Assembly: GCA_003194525.1 (NCBI GenBank)
Contig: NBIV01000178.1
Location: 91,889-155,888 of the forward strand
Source of the DNA: Gracilariopsis chorda
Taxonomy: Eukaryota; Rhodophyta; Florideophyceae; Gracilariales; Gracilariaceae
Reading direction: 5' to 3'
Length of the DNA: 64,000 nucleotides
Numbering within the stretch: position 1 is the stretch's first letter; every line of letters starts with the position of its first letter. Shown here in pieces: positions 29,985 to 41,777 of the stretch. The translations under genes were made by a program, and so were the position numbers. The notes under the pieces are model-generated. The model was not told where the DNA came from, did no database searches, and worked only from the letters and a program-made list of their open reading frames with translations.

Positions 29985-30556
29985 GATTGATTGATTGATT
30001 GATCTTTATGGGCACAAATTGCCTGATTATGGCGCTGTGGTATAACCTATCGTTACAACTACTCGAAAGCCAGAACCTTCATCAACCTCTAATCGCTCCT
30101 TGTTCATGAAAAGTTCTCTCTATTCCGTTGCATCAACCTTGATCTCTGCCTCAAACTACAACTGCTGACTGTTGCTTGCTCCCACCTTGCAGCAGCCGTG
30201 TTACGCTCACCAGCTAATAATCCAAGACTGAGTAGACTGACGCAAGACTTCTGCGGGGTGACCCGATCGCAAATCCATTTCGTTCTGGCCCGTTTCGCCT
30301 TTCTCGTTCTTTTCTCTGCTAATCCTTTACTCTGCTCCAGAGAACGCCAGCTAAGGGGTATACCACGAAAAGGCGGATTGCATGTACCTCGTTTGCGTCA
30401 CCCAGAGGATTTGGTGACATCTCATCCTCCCTTTTCTCTTTACCCTTGGCGATGTCGGGCGGAAAGATCGGGTTAAGCCATGTGCGTGCCTTAGATCTCA
30501 GCGTAAGTTCCAGAAAACCCCTGCACAACTGTTAAGACCTTTGTACCGGCCGATGG
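29985..30556 (-). repeat. dispersed repeat B, copy 1
   Basis: Shares long stretches with 32215-33045 and with 33420-34402 (for example CAGCTAAGGGG and TACCCTTGGCGAT). On the minus strand it ends in TAATCAGGC...CCCATAAAGA followed by (ATCA)n, like the 3' ends of the LINE fragments below. This suggests a LINE-mobilised repeat. Confidence 0.7.
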
Positions 30557-30684
30557 TCTCGCTGCATCCAAGCAGTGCTTAAGGGACGTCCAACGTCGAG
30601 TTCTCCTCCTCACTGACGATGATGTCGTACAAACCTCAAATTGTACACTATTTCTAACCAACAAGAATCAGTGCGAGCCGAAAT

Positions 30685-31327
30685 ATGCGGTATATTCGGA
30701 GAGACGGAAATGACACGCTCGTGGATGTGATCGCCGTATCCGGCTTCAACATCGACGATCTTCACGCCATATTCGCTAAGAACGAAAACTTTCTCATCGG
30801 ACACGAGCAACACTCGCGCTACTGTGATGCGGATGTAAACTGGCTTTCAGACACCGTCTTGTTCTGTACCGTACGTTCAAGCCGTTGTAAGGTTATGTGA
30901 AGATCTTGAACACTCAGTTACAACCGGGCTTCAATACATGCTGGTAGTATCCAGATATTCCATTGTGTACCGTCTGCACAGCGCCCGAGTGCCTGGACAT
31001 CCTATCGTCCAGTCTGTCGATCCCGTCGCCACCACCGCCGCCGATGAAGACGTCGAAGAAAATGAACAACCGCTGATCTCGCACGAGCCACTGTCATAGC
31101 CCGAAATGACTGTGGACGACATCGACATCGTTGATATGCAGTCCATTCCGCGTCCGCTCGACGGTCGCAAGGTCGACGATGAACCAACCGCCTGCGTGGA
31201 CGACTTGTTTGCCTTACCGATGGAAAATGCCAAATTAGAACCGCTGCACTGGAAGGCCAAGGAGTGCGAAGCAGCTCGCACCGAAGGTGCCTGTAGGTTC
31301 ATGAGACGATTCGCGGCTTCACGTTAA
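30685..31327 (+). pseudogene. possible decayed gene, unknown
   Basis: Three short frames with protein-like composition lie close together: 30685-30900 (MRYIRRDGNDTLVDVIAVSG), about 30950-31100 (acidic, ending EENEQPLISHEPLS) and 31106-31327. They are in different frames. This could be a gene relic broken by indels, or chance. I recognise no family. Confidence 0.2.
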
Positions 31328-32214
31328 TCTGAGGGTTTTGAAGACAAACCTCGCTGCCAATCTCGAGCGCAAGTCTTCTAGATCCTTCTTGACCCGCACT
31401 GTCGCAGGAGAAGGTAATTGCCCGGGTCAGATGCAACCGACCTTCAACTTGCCAACAGGTCGCTTGCTAAGCTTCCCTTTCCAGCCGCATAATACTTTAT
31501 GTTGACATCGCATTTACAATGCTTGGTGGATCAGAACTGATAGGAAGACAGCGAAGTACAGAATCAGTGCGACAAAGTTTCAGTCTGTCGCATTGTCTTA
31601 TGTGCCGCAATCATGATCAGGCTGAAGCTAACACAGTCAAAGTGGCAATGTCTTTGTAGCTTATCGGCAAGCATAGCGAGAAAACGATTGTGGCATAAAT
31701 GGCGAAGTGACTCATTATGATCAACAGCTCTTGGGCCAAACGTTGCTCTTCACCGTAGAATTGGGAAAATAGAAGAATGAGATGCTGTATATGCATCAAG
31801 CTCTTTCTACCTTGCATTCTCAGCGGACCTTCTCCCAAGTCGTGAGATAATCACCAGCAGCATAGTCACAGTTATGAACTCAAAAAGCTGCAACTCCTCG
31901 TCATTCCACACTTAAGAAGTCGAACCATCAAATAACAGTCATTACAACGAAGGCAAAAACTTAACAGACGACACCGAGCGCCCCACCGTTTCAAATGTTC
32001 TGTTATTCGGCGCAAAGCGATTAGACACTTCCTCTAGAATCCTTTTTGTGTGCACGACTAGACAGAGAGATGGTATTGATATCATAACTACGTGCGCAAT
32101 CATACAGTTGTCGTTACATGGCGCTTCATATTGATCTGGGATGGCAATCTTGATAGCAGTGGCCCACAAGAAAGCACTCACAGACGGAAGAAACAAAAAG
32201 ACCACCAGGATGAA
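31328..32214. other. no supported gene
   Basis: Short frames only. Nothing recognised. Confidence 0.45.
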
Positions 32215-33045
32215 ATTGCTCTTTCTTTCTTTTTTATGGGCACACATCACCTGATTACGGCATTGTGGTAGAATCTAGCACTACAGGGGAGCTTTTCTTC
32301 GTCTAGCATGCTAAACTCTATGTACGTAAAGCTCCTCAGAAAGAAAGATTTTCTCTGTCCCGTAGTACCAATCTCTATTCATATCCCCGGAATGTAGCCG
32401 ATGACTGCTGCTTGCTCTCACCTTGCAGCAGCCGTGTTGCGCTCACTAGCTACTATTTCGGAACATGGCAAGATCAGCACCAAGCTTCTACGGGAAGACC
32501 CGAGATCGGATCCATTTCGTTCTGACGCTGCTCGCCTTTTCCATTCTTTTCTCTGCTATTCCTTCCCTTTCCACTAGAGGACGTCAGCTAAGGGGCACAC
32601 CACGACAAGGCGGATTCCAATGTGCCTCGTTTTCGTCGTCTAGAAGCACTAACAACGTTCTACCCACCCTTTCCTCTTTACCCTTGGCGATTTCGGGTAG
32701 TTGAACCGACCTAACACACGTGCTTTTCTTCAATCCTGGCGCAAGTTCCGTAAAAACCCTGTAAAACCATTCAGATCCTTGTACGGGCGGGCCTGTTTTC
32801 TTTTATTATCCACGCGATGCTGAGATGCTGCGTGAGGTAAGACTGCCGCCTCAGTTTCCGTAGGAAACTCCTGACCCTTCCTGGAAAATTCAGGGAAAGG
32901 CTGGCAAGATCTTCCGGGAAGCGCGTGCGTCGTGCCTACCGTTTCGCACAGCTTAGCGGGGGCCTTTTCTGGACAGTGCCACCCAGGTCGCTTAGGGCTG
33001 TCGGTCTGCCGACTGCCTGGTCGCTTTTAGAGACATCCCGGGTCG
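32215..33045 (-). repeat. dispersed repeat B, copy 2
   Basis: Homologous to copy 1 over most of its length, including CCTTGCAGCAGCCGTGTT and the GGACGTCAGCTAAGGGGCAC region. The right part (from about 32957) matches copy 3 at CCACCCAGGTC and TCCCGGGTC. On the minus strand it ends CCGTAATCAGG...CCCATAAAA then (GAAA)n. Confidence 0.7.
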
Positions 33046-33610
33046 AAATTGCTCCACAACTCGCGGCGTAGACCTTCGTATTCTTTGATTGGTTCTGTTG
33101 CTAAAGAAGGGTTGTTCTGCTCTTCAGGATCATATTCATTCTGGTTTCGTTTTGAAACACGATCTAGGACTTACTGGAGCAACGCAACAAGGACACCTAA
33201 CGCTATGCAGATAAAGGCCAGGATAGTGACTATGAAGACAATTTGGAGGAACTCGACGATGGTTATCGTCAGCGCAAGCCTAAAGATTTGGAAAAGTTCG
33301 TGTGCAACTATACCCGAACACGCGAGACACCTGAGAAACCGGTCCTCTGACAAAGCTCCATTCAGTTTGATCTTTAAGTTAAGAAGACGACAAACTCGAT
33401 AACACTGAGTATTCTCTCTCTCTCTCTTTTTGCGAACACGCATACATTAATTCCTCGTAGCGCGGGGTTTGCTAAGAACCCCGACAACCTATAATACTTA
33501 CTCCTATACCGTAGCCACGAACTACAAACCAGTAGCCGTGCTACACTCACTGGGCTACATATGATGCGAAGAAAGTTATAGGTCCCGTAGATGTCTTCAA
33601 CCACTGAAGC

Positions 33611-34061
33611 CGGTCTACTTTGAGGACGCCAAGACACGAATAATGGCTGCCTCTAAAGCCAAGCCTTTGATCAATGATGTCCCAGAAGAACTACAAGGCA
33701 TCATATCGCCTCGGAAAGCAGAAGTCACGCTGTCTCAGATCTATGTAGGACACACGCCGAAGCTTCACCCTGTTGCAAGTTACATAGAAGGGAAACCATC
33801 ACGATGTGACTGTAACACGCGCGCTACCAACAGCGCTGAACACTATGTGCTTCGTTGTACTAAGCGGACAGATTCTAGGAGACGCGAGCTTCCTGCCGCA
33901 GCAGAGAGAAAAGGTAAGACTTTGGCGGAGATAGTCCGCCAGTGGCCACAGAAGTTGTTAGCCTTTCTTAGGAGAGAGAGGTTTTTCTCATAAAAAGAAA
34001 AAACCTCTATCAATATGCCGTAATCAGACATATTGAACCCAAAATAAAGAAGAAGAAGAAG
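33611..34061 (+). mobile_element. 5'-truncated LINE insertion
   Basis: Bounded by the 12-bp target duplication AACCACTGAAGC (33599-33610 and 34062-34073). It holds the C-terminus of a LINE ORF2-like protein, a short 3' UTR ending CAGACATATTGAACCC, then AATAAAGAAG with a (GAA)n tail. The variable target duplication, 5' truncation and tail are the marks of target-primed reverse transcription. Confidence 0.85.
33613..33993 (+). pseudogene. C-terminal fragment of a LINE reverse transcriptase
   Basis: The frame is open from the 5' truncation point. It carries LSQIYVGHTPKLHPVASYI, then RCDCNTRATNSAEHYVLRC and LLAFLRRERFF. This is the GH-plus-Cys/His module (C-x-C, H, C) at the end of many LINE proteins, after the RT domain. 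The RT domain itself is missing. The stop at 33991-33993 is probably the natural one. Confidence 0.8.
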
Positions 34062-34486
34062 AACCACTGAAGCGTTTCGTTTCCGACGACTATCGCCGTC
34101 TTCTATGCACCTCTTCATTCTCTAGCTAGAGATCGTCGGGTAAGGGGCACACCAAGACAAGGCGCTTCGCATGTACCACGTTGGCCCCCATAGAAACCAT
34201 TGACGACGTCCTTTCCCAGACAAAAAAACCGGCGCGTAGCTTGCATCACCATCCGACCCAAGCGTAGTCCCCCGAGAAAACCCTGGAAAAGCCCCACTGC
34301 GTACGTGCAGATAGACGGGGGCTTTTCACGACTTTCCACCCAGGTCCGCGACCAGCAAGTTGACCGATCGCCTGGACGAGTCTAACGACCTCCCGGGTCC
34401 TGAGTATTCTCAGCTCTTTACCGACGACGAAATTTCATTGGTCATACTATTGAAGCCGTTCTGAAATACGGAACCGTGGGCGTACG

Positions 34487-34550
34487 GAAATCCTCTATCA
34501 GTAGGACGTAATCAGACATATTGAACCCACAATAAAGAAGAAGAGAAGTT
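34487..34550 (+). mobile_element. 64-bp LINE 3' end insertion
   Basis: Only the last part of the LINE 3' UTR (GTAATCAGACATATTGAACC) and its GAAGAAG tail. It is flanked by GGCGTACG on both sides (34479-34486 and 34551-34558), so it is an independent, extremely truncated insertion. Confidence 0.8.
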
Positions 34551-34558
34551 GGCGTACG

Positions 34559-35800
34559 ATATATTCTACAGATTCATTCGCAGACCTGAGTTGATGTGAG
34601 ATACGAAAAAGCAAGCCCACTGATACTCATACCCTCATCGAAGGGATCGTAGATCTAGGCAGGAGTCACCAGAGCTCCTACTGAAGTATAAAATAGTGAG
34701 CAACTTGACCTCTGGCGAAGAACGGCCTCCCTCACCATCCGTTCAGTCGTGCCCGTGCCACTAGACCGCCCCGCCGTAACGGGAACCAGCCACAAATTGT
34801 GGCTCTCATGGCTGCGTATAGTAAAGAAGGGCGTACCACACAACAACCGTCGCATCCGCTTTCCCTTCACTGTTCGCGCAATCAACTTCCTACTCAGTAT
34901 ATCACACCTCGCATTCGTACAGAACCAGGGCTTCGTCTGCCACCGACAAACAGTTATGGCATGGTAAGCGCCTCATTTTCTGTGTTTCTCTCGGACGGTC
35001 AGGGTCAAAGTATCTGCGAAACGTCCTTGACGTCGCGCAGAATATCATTTCAAGACGTGAGCAGGAGCGTAAGATGACTGGCACACATCTGTAAGGCGTC
35101 ATTCTACAAGTTATGAGGAAACAAACGTTGGAAGAACAGGCCAAGTTAAAGCTGGCAGCCATTCGGCAGGCTTTGGAAGCAACTTTCCCGAATGTCGCCT
35201 ACACAGAAACGAGTCATATGTTTGTCAAGACATTTGCAGACGTTGTTTTACACCACTTGGCAGACACTGCTAAAAGCTCCATCGTCATCCTACACCGACC
35301 TGTCAGAGACTCAATATGGAGCCAACTTCGTCTTGGATGGTTTTCCCCGTCATTCTCGTAAGAACCGACAGTAGTACGATACTAACAACGTTCACGACAA
35401 TGAACGCCATGTCTCATATTCCACGACTTCATCCAATCCAATCGACTTGCTCACCGGATACAACTCGGATGTTTTACAGCGTGGTAATGAACTCCAGAGA
35501 CTTATTCAAAATAAGCAGCGTCAAGGGATGTGGAACAACATTCATTTTATTGCTACTTGGTGGAAACTGTTTGTGACACACAGAATGGTGTCCAACACGT
35601 CCTCTTCTCGTTGGGACTGAAGACCGATCTGCATAGGCTGGTGCATCTCAAGACGTTGGATATCAATGCCAGAGATGTCAAGAAGGACAGATTCGTCACA
35701 ACAGACACCATCAACGATGTGGATGAGCGCATTCACAATATGCTTCACAAATTACCGTTGCCACGAAAAGCCCTACAAGGACCTGCTTAACAACGGCCGC
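34559..35800. other. no firm gene; short frames
   Basis: Frames at 35113-35361 (MRKQTLEEQAKLKLAAIRQA) and 35530-35790 have protein-like composition but no family I recognise. They may be relics of one gene. Confidence 0.3.
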
Positions 35801-35841
35801 TTCTTCTTCTTCTTCTTTACTGTGGGTCCTTGATGTCTAAC
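35801..35841 (-). repeat. LINE 3' tail fragment, minus strand
   Basis: The minus strand reads AGACATCAAGGACCCACAGT then AAAGAAGAAG repeats, matching the LINE 3' end at 34020-34062. Confidence 0.6.
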
Positions 35842-35912
35842 CACAACATAAGGTTAAAACATATCTGGGTAAAGATATTTTTCTCTCCGCAGGAAAAGGT
35901 CATTGTTGTTTG

Positions 35913-36230
35913 TGTGTGTGGTTACGGGCACGTGCCTCTAATTCCAAGGCAACGGTATTCACTTTCTACAAGTAGAAGGCCAATCATATATTCGACGGCT
36001 AAATTCCCCTAATAGACCCAATCGCGTCTCCATTTGGCTTCCTCATCCGGCGTAACTCTATAGTGTTTTATAGCCTTTTCGGAAGGTCGGCACACCTCGA
36101 CGGGCGGAACTACATGTGCCCTGAGCGGGACTCGCTAGTACCTTGCAGTGGTCCCTCACCACAACGGTATCCAGCGCAAAGCGGTTTTAGCATCGTGATA
36201 CCAGATGGGCTACGACAACTTGGACGCCCC
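35913..36230 (-). repeat. SINE-like repeat, family S, copy 2
   Basis: A 318-bp copy with a perfect 12-bp target duplication, CATTGTTGTTTG, at 35901-35912 and 36231-36242. In minus orientation it starts near GGCGTCC and ends in GTAACCACACACA. An A-box-like TAGCCCATCTGG lies near its 5' end. The duplication proves retroposition. Confidence 0.9.
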
Positions 36231-36242
36231 CATTGTTGTTTG

Positions 36243-37071
36243 CCTTGAGAAACGTGAGCTTCGTCTTTGCTGTAGTCATTGTATAGATACATAATGCTTT
36301 GAAACGAGTGGCTTTTCGATGACCAAAAAGCAGGTTACATACTTTTGTCTAGTGGAAGCGTTCGAGCTGAGATGTTGTACAGATATGCAAATCTATTCCT
36401 GGATAGATATATAATGTCACATGTTTTCGGGCAGTTGCGCGAAATAACGTGAGGCGATAAAGAACTGAGATACATCCGCAGAGGTCTCGAAGACCCTGCG
36501 TGCTCTGCTTAAGGAGGCCATGATGTCGCACCTGTGGATTTTGGTTTTAGTGAAGACCTTGTTCATTGGAGAGACACACAACAACGCAGATACGGCCGTT
36601 CAGTACAACCCACAACACCGGTAAGACTCCATGCGAAATCCCCGACTAGACGTGGAAGTAGAACCGGCGGCCGCGGTGTTGATTTGTAATGGACAAACAG
36701 AAGCAACAAGCTACGCATTCTGCGTTGCAAGATTGTGGCGTGCTCTTGTAATAGGCCCCAATTTGGCGCCAAAACCAGAGGCCACGTAATTGCCGAACAG
36801 TTCTTTTGGCGCGAATCTGGTTTGCCATAGGCTATAGAGGGTCATTGTCCGCCACCCGGACTGTCCCACGTCCAGTGGCGTGCAGTTCTCGTAAGGTCGG
36901 CTGGTCAACAGCGTCGTCCCACGGTGCTGAAAGAGCAGTCAGTTACTGGCCCATCGCAAGGGGGTTCGCCGCTCCTCAGCTCTCTTAATAAACTCACCTT
37001 TCCGTCGTTAGACATATCGCCCTCGTTGAGCGCTTCTCGTTCCCAGCTCTGCCATTCTTGCTCGAGTATCG
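36243..37071. other. no supported gene; upstream region of DNA polymerase X
   Basis: Short frames only. The last part should contain the polymerase promoter, but no clear TATA box is seen. Confidence 0.45.
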
Positions 37072-38917
37072 ATGAGCTCTAGTTCCATTCGCACGCCGTC
37101 TCAAGAGACGCCTTCCACACCGAAACGTATACTGTTCAGTGATCATTTCTTCTTACTTGTTCCGAGTCTCCTCTTTCCAAAAAGAACAACAACGCTCCTT
37201 CTGCAACGAGTGCGCGAACAAGGAGGAGATGGACAGGTGCTCGAGTCAGCTGAATCCGGTTTTCGTTCGGTACAATCTGTACTTCGTTCCAAACCAAATC
37301 CACCCCGGTACACAATGGTCGTCGCCGATACCGCTATGCTCAGCAAGTACGCACATTTGTGTGAAGTACCCGTCCGACCAGCACGTTGGCTCACTGAAAG
37401 TGTTCGAGATCATCGTCTGAAATCTCCCGACTTATATCGATTTTGTACTCCATCTGCTGAAACTTGCCTTCGGGCACCGCCGTCTTCGTCGAAACGACGC
37501 TACAACTATAGTGAATTTCGAGTTGAAGTTAACTATGATTTGAAATCACAGTCCGCAAAACGCAGAAAAGTCGTAGATTATTCATTAAGCAGCGGTTCCA
37601 CAGCTTCCGATCAATCGGACTCTATCGTCAAGAATTTGTTCCCAGTACTCAAAATCAGTCGCCCGCCTTCAACGGTGCGTCACTCTGAAGCCGTTGAAAC
37701 AGTCAGTTCCCCCTCTGCAAGACCTCGCAGATGGGCCTGTGAGATCCGACCGACCATGAGCGATACAGATTTTCCAATGAACGCGAAAATATGCGAGTTG
37801 TTGGGAGTAGTACAAGAGGCGTATGCACTGAAGAAAGATCACTTCCGAACGCTGGGTTATCAAAGAGCTATCGCTAAGATTCGTTCTCTTCCGCATGAGG
37901 TTTTGACCATTGATGACGTTCGTAGTCTAGGAGGAGAAACTTCAATTGGTTCGAGAATTGAGCGAAAAATTACAGAGATCATCACAACAGGGCGGTTATT
38001 GCAGGCCGAAACGGTTCTAAACAATTCTGAAAACGTTGCTGTCAAGACTTTGTGCGATGTTTGGGGAATAGGTCCTGTGAAGGCGATGGGGCTCGTTGCA
38101 GAGGGAATCACTTCTATAGAACAGCTTCGTGCAGCTGTTCGAAAGAATGACAGTTTGCTGGACTTGAATCAAAAGATTGGGCTTAAGCACTACGAGGATC
38201 TTTTACATCGCATACCGAGAGAACAGGTAGCTGAGTTGGAGTATTACGTTAGAAGAATTGTGAAACGGGTTGACTCCTCAATTGATATAAAAGTGGCTGG
38301 TAGCTACCTCAGAGGGAAAAAATCGTGCGGAGATGTCGACATCCTTGTTTACGGCTCTTCTCAAAAGCTGAAGAAGGCTTTTCCAGAGATAACGAAACGT
38401 ATGAAGAAAGATGGGGTTCTGACAGATGATCTTGTTCATGGTGCGGGCAAGTACTTCGGAATCTTCAAATTTCCTGGCCGCCGCCATGGACGCATCGACC
38501 TGTTTGCAGTTCCTCACGAGCAGTATCCATACGCGTTGTTAACATACACCGGAAGTGCTGTCTTCAACAGGTACGATTCTTACGATCGTTTGCATTTTAC
38601 AACCACCCACTAACTCAGAAACAGATCTATGCGAGCCAAGGCGAGATCTCTAGGATACAGTCTAAGCCACCAAGGTTTGCAGAAAGTTTGCAGAACCAAC
38701 TATTCCCGAACAAGAGTGGTGAGTTGTGTACCCAAATCTACGTATACCCCATCTTTGTCTCTTTTGTTCTATAATCTCGTTGCTAACTTCTATTCCACGG
38801 ATTGAATTCGCGATGCGCTTAAATCAGGAGCCCCCAATTAGAGTGCGGGATGAAAAGGAAATTTTCTTGCTTCTTGATATTCCCTACGTTCCGCCGTCGG
38901 CGCGAAGCATATCATGA
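37072..38917 (+). CDS. X-family DNA polymerase (lambda-like), three exons
   Basis: Joined exons 37072-38570, 38625-38718 and 38828-38917 give 560 residues. A BRCT-like domain fills about residues 18-105 (ending near WLTESVRDHRLKS). The 8-kDa, fingers and palm domains follow from about residue 235. Catalytic Asp are D421 and D423 (CGDVDIL) and D476 (RIDLFAVP); the nucleotide-binding GSYLRGKKSCGD is complete. Exon 2 supplies the thumb (NRSMRAKARSLGYSLSHQGL) and exon 3 ends DEKEIFLLLDIPYVPPS, close to the polymerase lambda end. The enzyme fills gaps in base-excision and end-joining repair in the nucleus. Both introns are GT-AG and keep the frame. An acceptor 6 nt upstream of 38624 would also keep frame; the chosen one fits the family. 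Confidence 0.92.
38571..38624 (+). other. intron 1 of DNA polymerase X, 54 bp
   Basis: Starts GTACGA, ends AACAG, with a CTAAC branch-like motif at 38610-38614. Removing it joins AAC-AG to A-TCT-ATG and restores the conserved FNRSMRA of polymerase lambda. Confidence 0.9.
38719..38827 (+). other. intron 2 of DNA polymerase X, 109 bp
   Basis: Starts GTGAGT, ends AATCAG, with GCTAAC about 45 nt before the acceptor. It lies between complete codons. Without removal the frame stops soon after the donor. Confidence 0.85.
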
Positions 38918-39502
38918 TGCATTGGCAAACGACGTAGAGGTCTAGCAGGCCCCGTTACCTTTCCGCCTGTGCTCCGTTTTCGAAACCCGGAGTTTTCGTT
39001 TTCATGATCTTTCTCTGCCCGGAGTACAAGGGTACAACGGAAGGCTAACTGGCATGAATACAACACAAGACAATATAATAACAGATATACAGTATTTCTC
39101 ACTGCATATCCTCTCTCGTTCCTACAGGAATCCCAGGTGCCTTTCGTAATTTAACAGAATGGTACCGAAGGTAGAAGGACTGCTAACCCTACCATATTAG
39201 AAATTCAGTACCCTTGTACTGTGCGTACAGGGTAATAGGAACCCTGCGATTGCCAGCAAAGTGCAAAGACTCGAAAAGGTCGGTGACCGGACACTCTCGC
39301 TGGCGGCGGGACGTCTGGTTCTATTGTTGGCACATGATCGTGTCTTACTACACGTGCGGATTGAGAAGTGACATTTATCTTAAGATTATTTGTAGTGAGC
39401 AAGTGCACGAGTAGGTTGAAAGCAGCGCACTATGTGCACACAAAGCTATGATCTTCCGTAAATTGACTTCTCAGGCTCTTTAACGGAATTGGTAAAGCAT
39501 CT
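38918..39502. other. no supported gene
   Basis: 3' flank of the polymerase gene. Nothing recognised. Confidence 0.5.
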
Positions 39503-39562
39503 TCGAAGTATGGACTCTGGTTCACCGACTTGTGGCGGTGAGCCGGAGTCCGTACTTCGAAA
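39503..39562. repeat. foldback hairpin with 26-bp arms
   Basis: Left arm starts TTCGAAGTATGGACTC; the right arm is its complement with three mismatches. The loop is eight bases (ACTTGTGG). Similar in design to 14045-14101. Confidence 0.7.
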
Positions 39563-41610
39563 ATGGTTCACCGGCTCTAGGCGAAAAGTTCAAGACATAC
39601 CGCGGAATGTCCTCACGCCTTGTCGAGGTCAATTTCAAGACCGCTTGGGAACACAGCTTGGAGTATAACCAGGAGAAAAAAGGGCTCAAAGTCAATTCAC
39701 ATCGTTTACGACCTGATTCTCCTCCAACGGAGACATTTTGCAAAATGACAGAAACTAAAACTAAACCCAACCAAGAGTAATATCATTAACTTTTGAACTT
39801 GTTCCTTTCTCTGCTTGAACCGGTTTTCAATTATATGATCACCTCAGCAAGCAAGAAAAAAGAGTAGAAACTGTCCAGTTGAGAAGTTTGGGAGCTGTGT
39901 ACCAAACACATTTCCAGGTGTGCCGATTTTCAAAGCGGAGGATATCACCGTTCATAAACAAATGATAGCGAAACGTATGAAAGTTGCTGTTCCAGGATTG
40001 TCCCAAATGTGCTTTCAGAAGATGCTTTCTTTTCAACGTGAATCATAGTTGTTCGCGAGAGAAAATCAGACATTGTCCAAAATTAGAAAGCATCCCAACA
40101 TCATCGGTATCTGCGGCGTATGCGAACTAATAAGTGGAGCGGTAAATGATGTTTTATCCAGTTTAGATCGAGCGAGAGGTTGAATGACGTGACAAAAGCA
40201 AGCCAAACACTCAAACAGAAACTTGAGACACAAATTTACAATGCCTTGCGTCACATTTTGATAACCAAAACTAGGTCACATGTCCGGTGTGAACTAATCA
40301 AGGTCGCATCTGGTAACTTACACGTACAGTGTGCATATCATCCACTACAACAACATGCGCGCTCTGGGTGTTGTTTGGGGTGACGTTGAGCCGGATGACA
40401 TACGTGTAGACGAATGTTTAATCGTTTGCTTGATTCATTTTGGTATAGGATATCCGGCAGGTTGGGCTAAAGCCTTGCTGAGAGGAAGAAATGAGTTGTT
40501 ACGGGATGTATGAGGGTTTACAGCATTATGGAAGGTCTTCTCAACCAGTAACGCCTGCTGAGACGCATTGGGAAACCAAACTCTCCATTAGCACTAGCCG
40601 ATCCAGATGTCACGGATTTGAAGGGCCTCGTACACGGCATGCAGACGTTTTGAAAGGTTGAAAGGTTGTTGGTCTCCGTGAGAGACCCAATCGCCTGTCC
40701 ATTTTGCTTCGTTGGCGGAAGGAAGACGGGTACACCATGTGAAGGCGGATCGGCTTGCAGACGTTTTATCGGCGCAAAATACGCCAGTATCTTTGAATGT
40801 ATTACGTTGAGAACCAACTACTTTCAATCAAACTGTGAGGGTAGGGCCACTGCGGGCTACCTCAAAACGAGTCTTTCGACGTCTTTGCAAAGAAACGCCT
40901 TGACTTATATATCGAGCAGCAACTTCAAGAAGATATTGACTTTTTGTAACTGAAACAAATAACCCGCATCTAGCTCACTAGCGCAGAGCCAATAATTAAA
41001 GCTCCAGAGGCGATGCTAAATAGAGTGACTCTAAAAAGAGCGCATATCGCCTTGGCGCAAACATTCACCGGTCAGGTCCCAACAGCACGCTGTGTTTCTA
41101 CTTATATGCACAACAGAGAATGTTTTTGCTGACTCGGATGTTGGCTCAACGTAATATATAGTTTAGACCATTTCGATCTTAGATGCCGCCGAGGAGTGAT
41201 GTCCTGACATAGAGAATATGCAATTCTCCGAGAGAAGCAAGGTTCGGATGCCGAGTCAATAATAATAATATGGTCAGACAAGTTTTTGGTTTATCTAGAA
41301 AAACAGGGGTTCATTTCAATCTAACCCCTACCTTAGTCTTGGAATAAGAGACATGAGCTCATTCAAACAAACATAGACACACAATCTCTGCATGCGCTGA
41401 CTCGAAGCTGAAGAGTGCGAGGGATCGTGAAACCAAATCGATATATGTCAATTTGAATTCGAAGCTCCTGGATATCGTCGAGCAATAGAATTGCCGAGAA
41501 GATGATGATCGCGGTCAAGCACATATCGCTTGTTAATATAGCCGAAAAACAAAACTATTACAACTAGAGCGTTACGTAAAGTGAAGCACCTTATAGAGAA
41601 ACAAGAAAAA
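39563..41610. other. no supported gene
   Basis: About 2 kb of A+T-rich DNA with short frames on both strands. None recognised. Confidence 0.5.
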
Positions 41611-41735
41611 TAGACCGCCAGTGGCCACAAAAGTTGTTCGCCTAAATTGGGAGAGAGAGGTTTTCTCCTAAAAAAGCTCTATCAACATGCCGTAATCAGG
41701 CATATTGAACCCACAACAAAGAAAAAGAAGAAGAG
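41611..41735 (+). mobile_element. truncated LINE 3' end
   Basis: Matches the 3' end of the LINE at 33932-34061: CCGCCAGTGGCCACA, GAGAGAGAGGTTTT, then ATATTGAACCCACAA and a GAAG-type tail. The target duplication is unclear. Confidence 0.8.
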
Positions 41736-41777
41736 AATAGAGAAAGTATGTGTGTCTTCAACCCGACTACAACGAGT

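Larger units (their letters stand above)
33420..34402 (-). repeat. dispersed repeat B, copy 3, split by a LINE
   Basis: The part after 34074 matches copy 2 (GGGTAAGGGGCACACCA and CCACCCAGGTC). The left part is more diverged and borders a CT microsatellite. A 451-bp LINE fragment interrupts it at 33611-34061. Confidence 0.55.
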
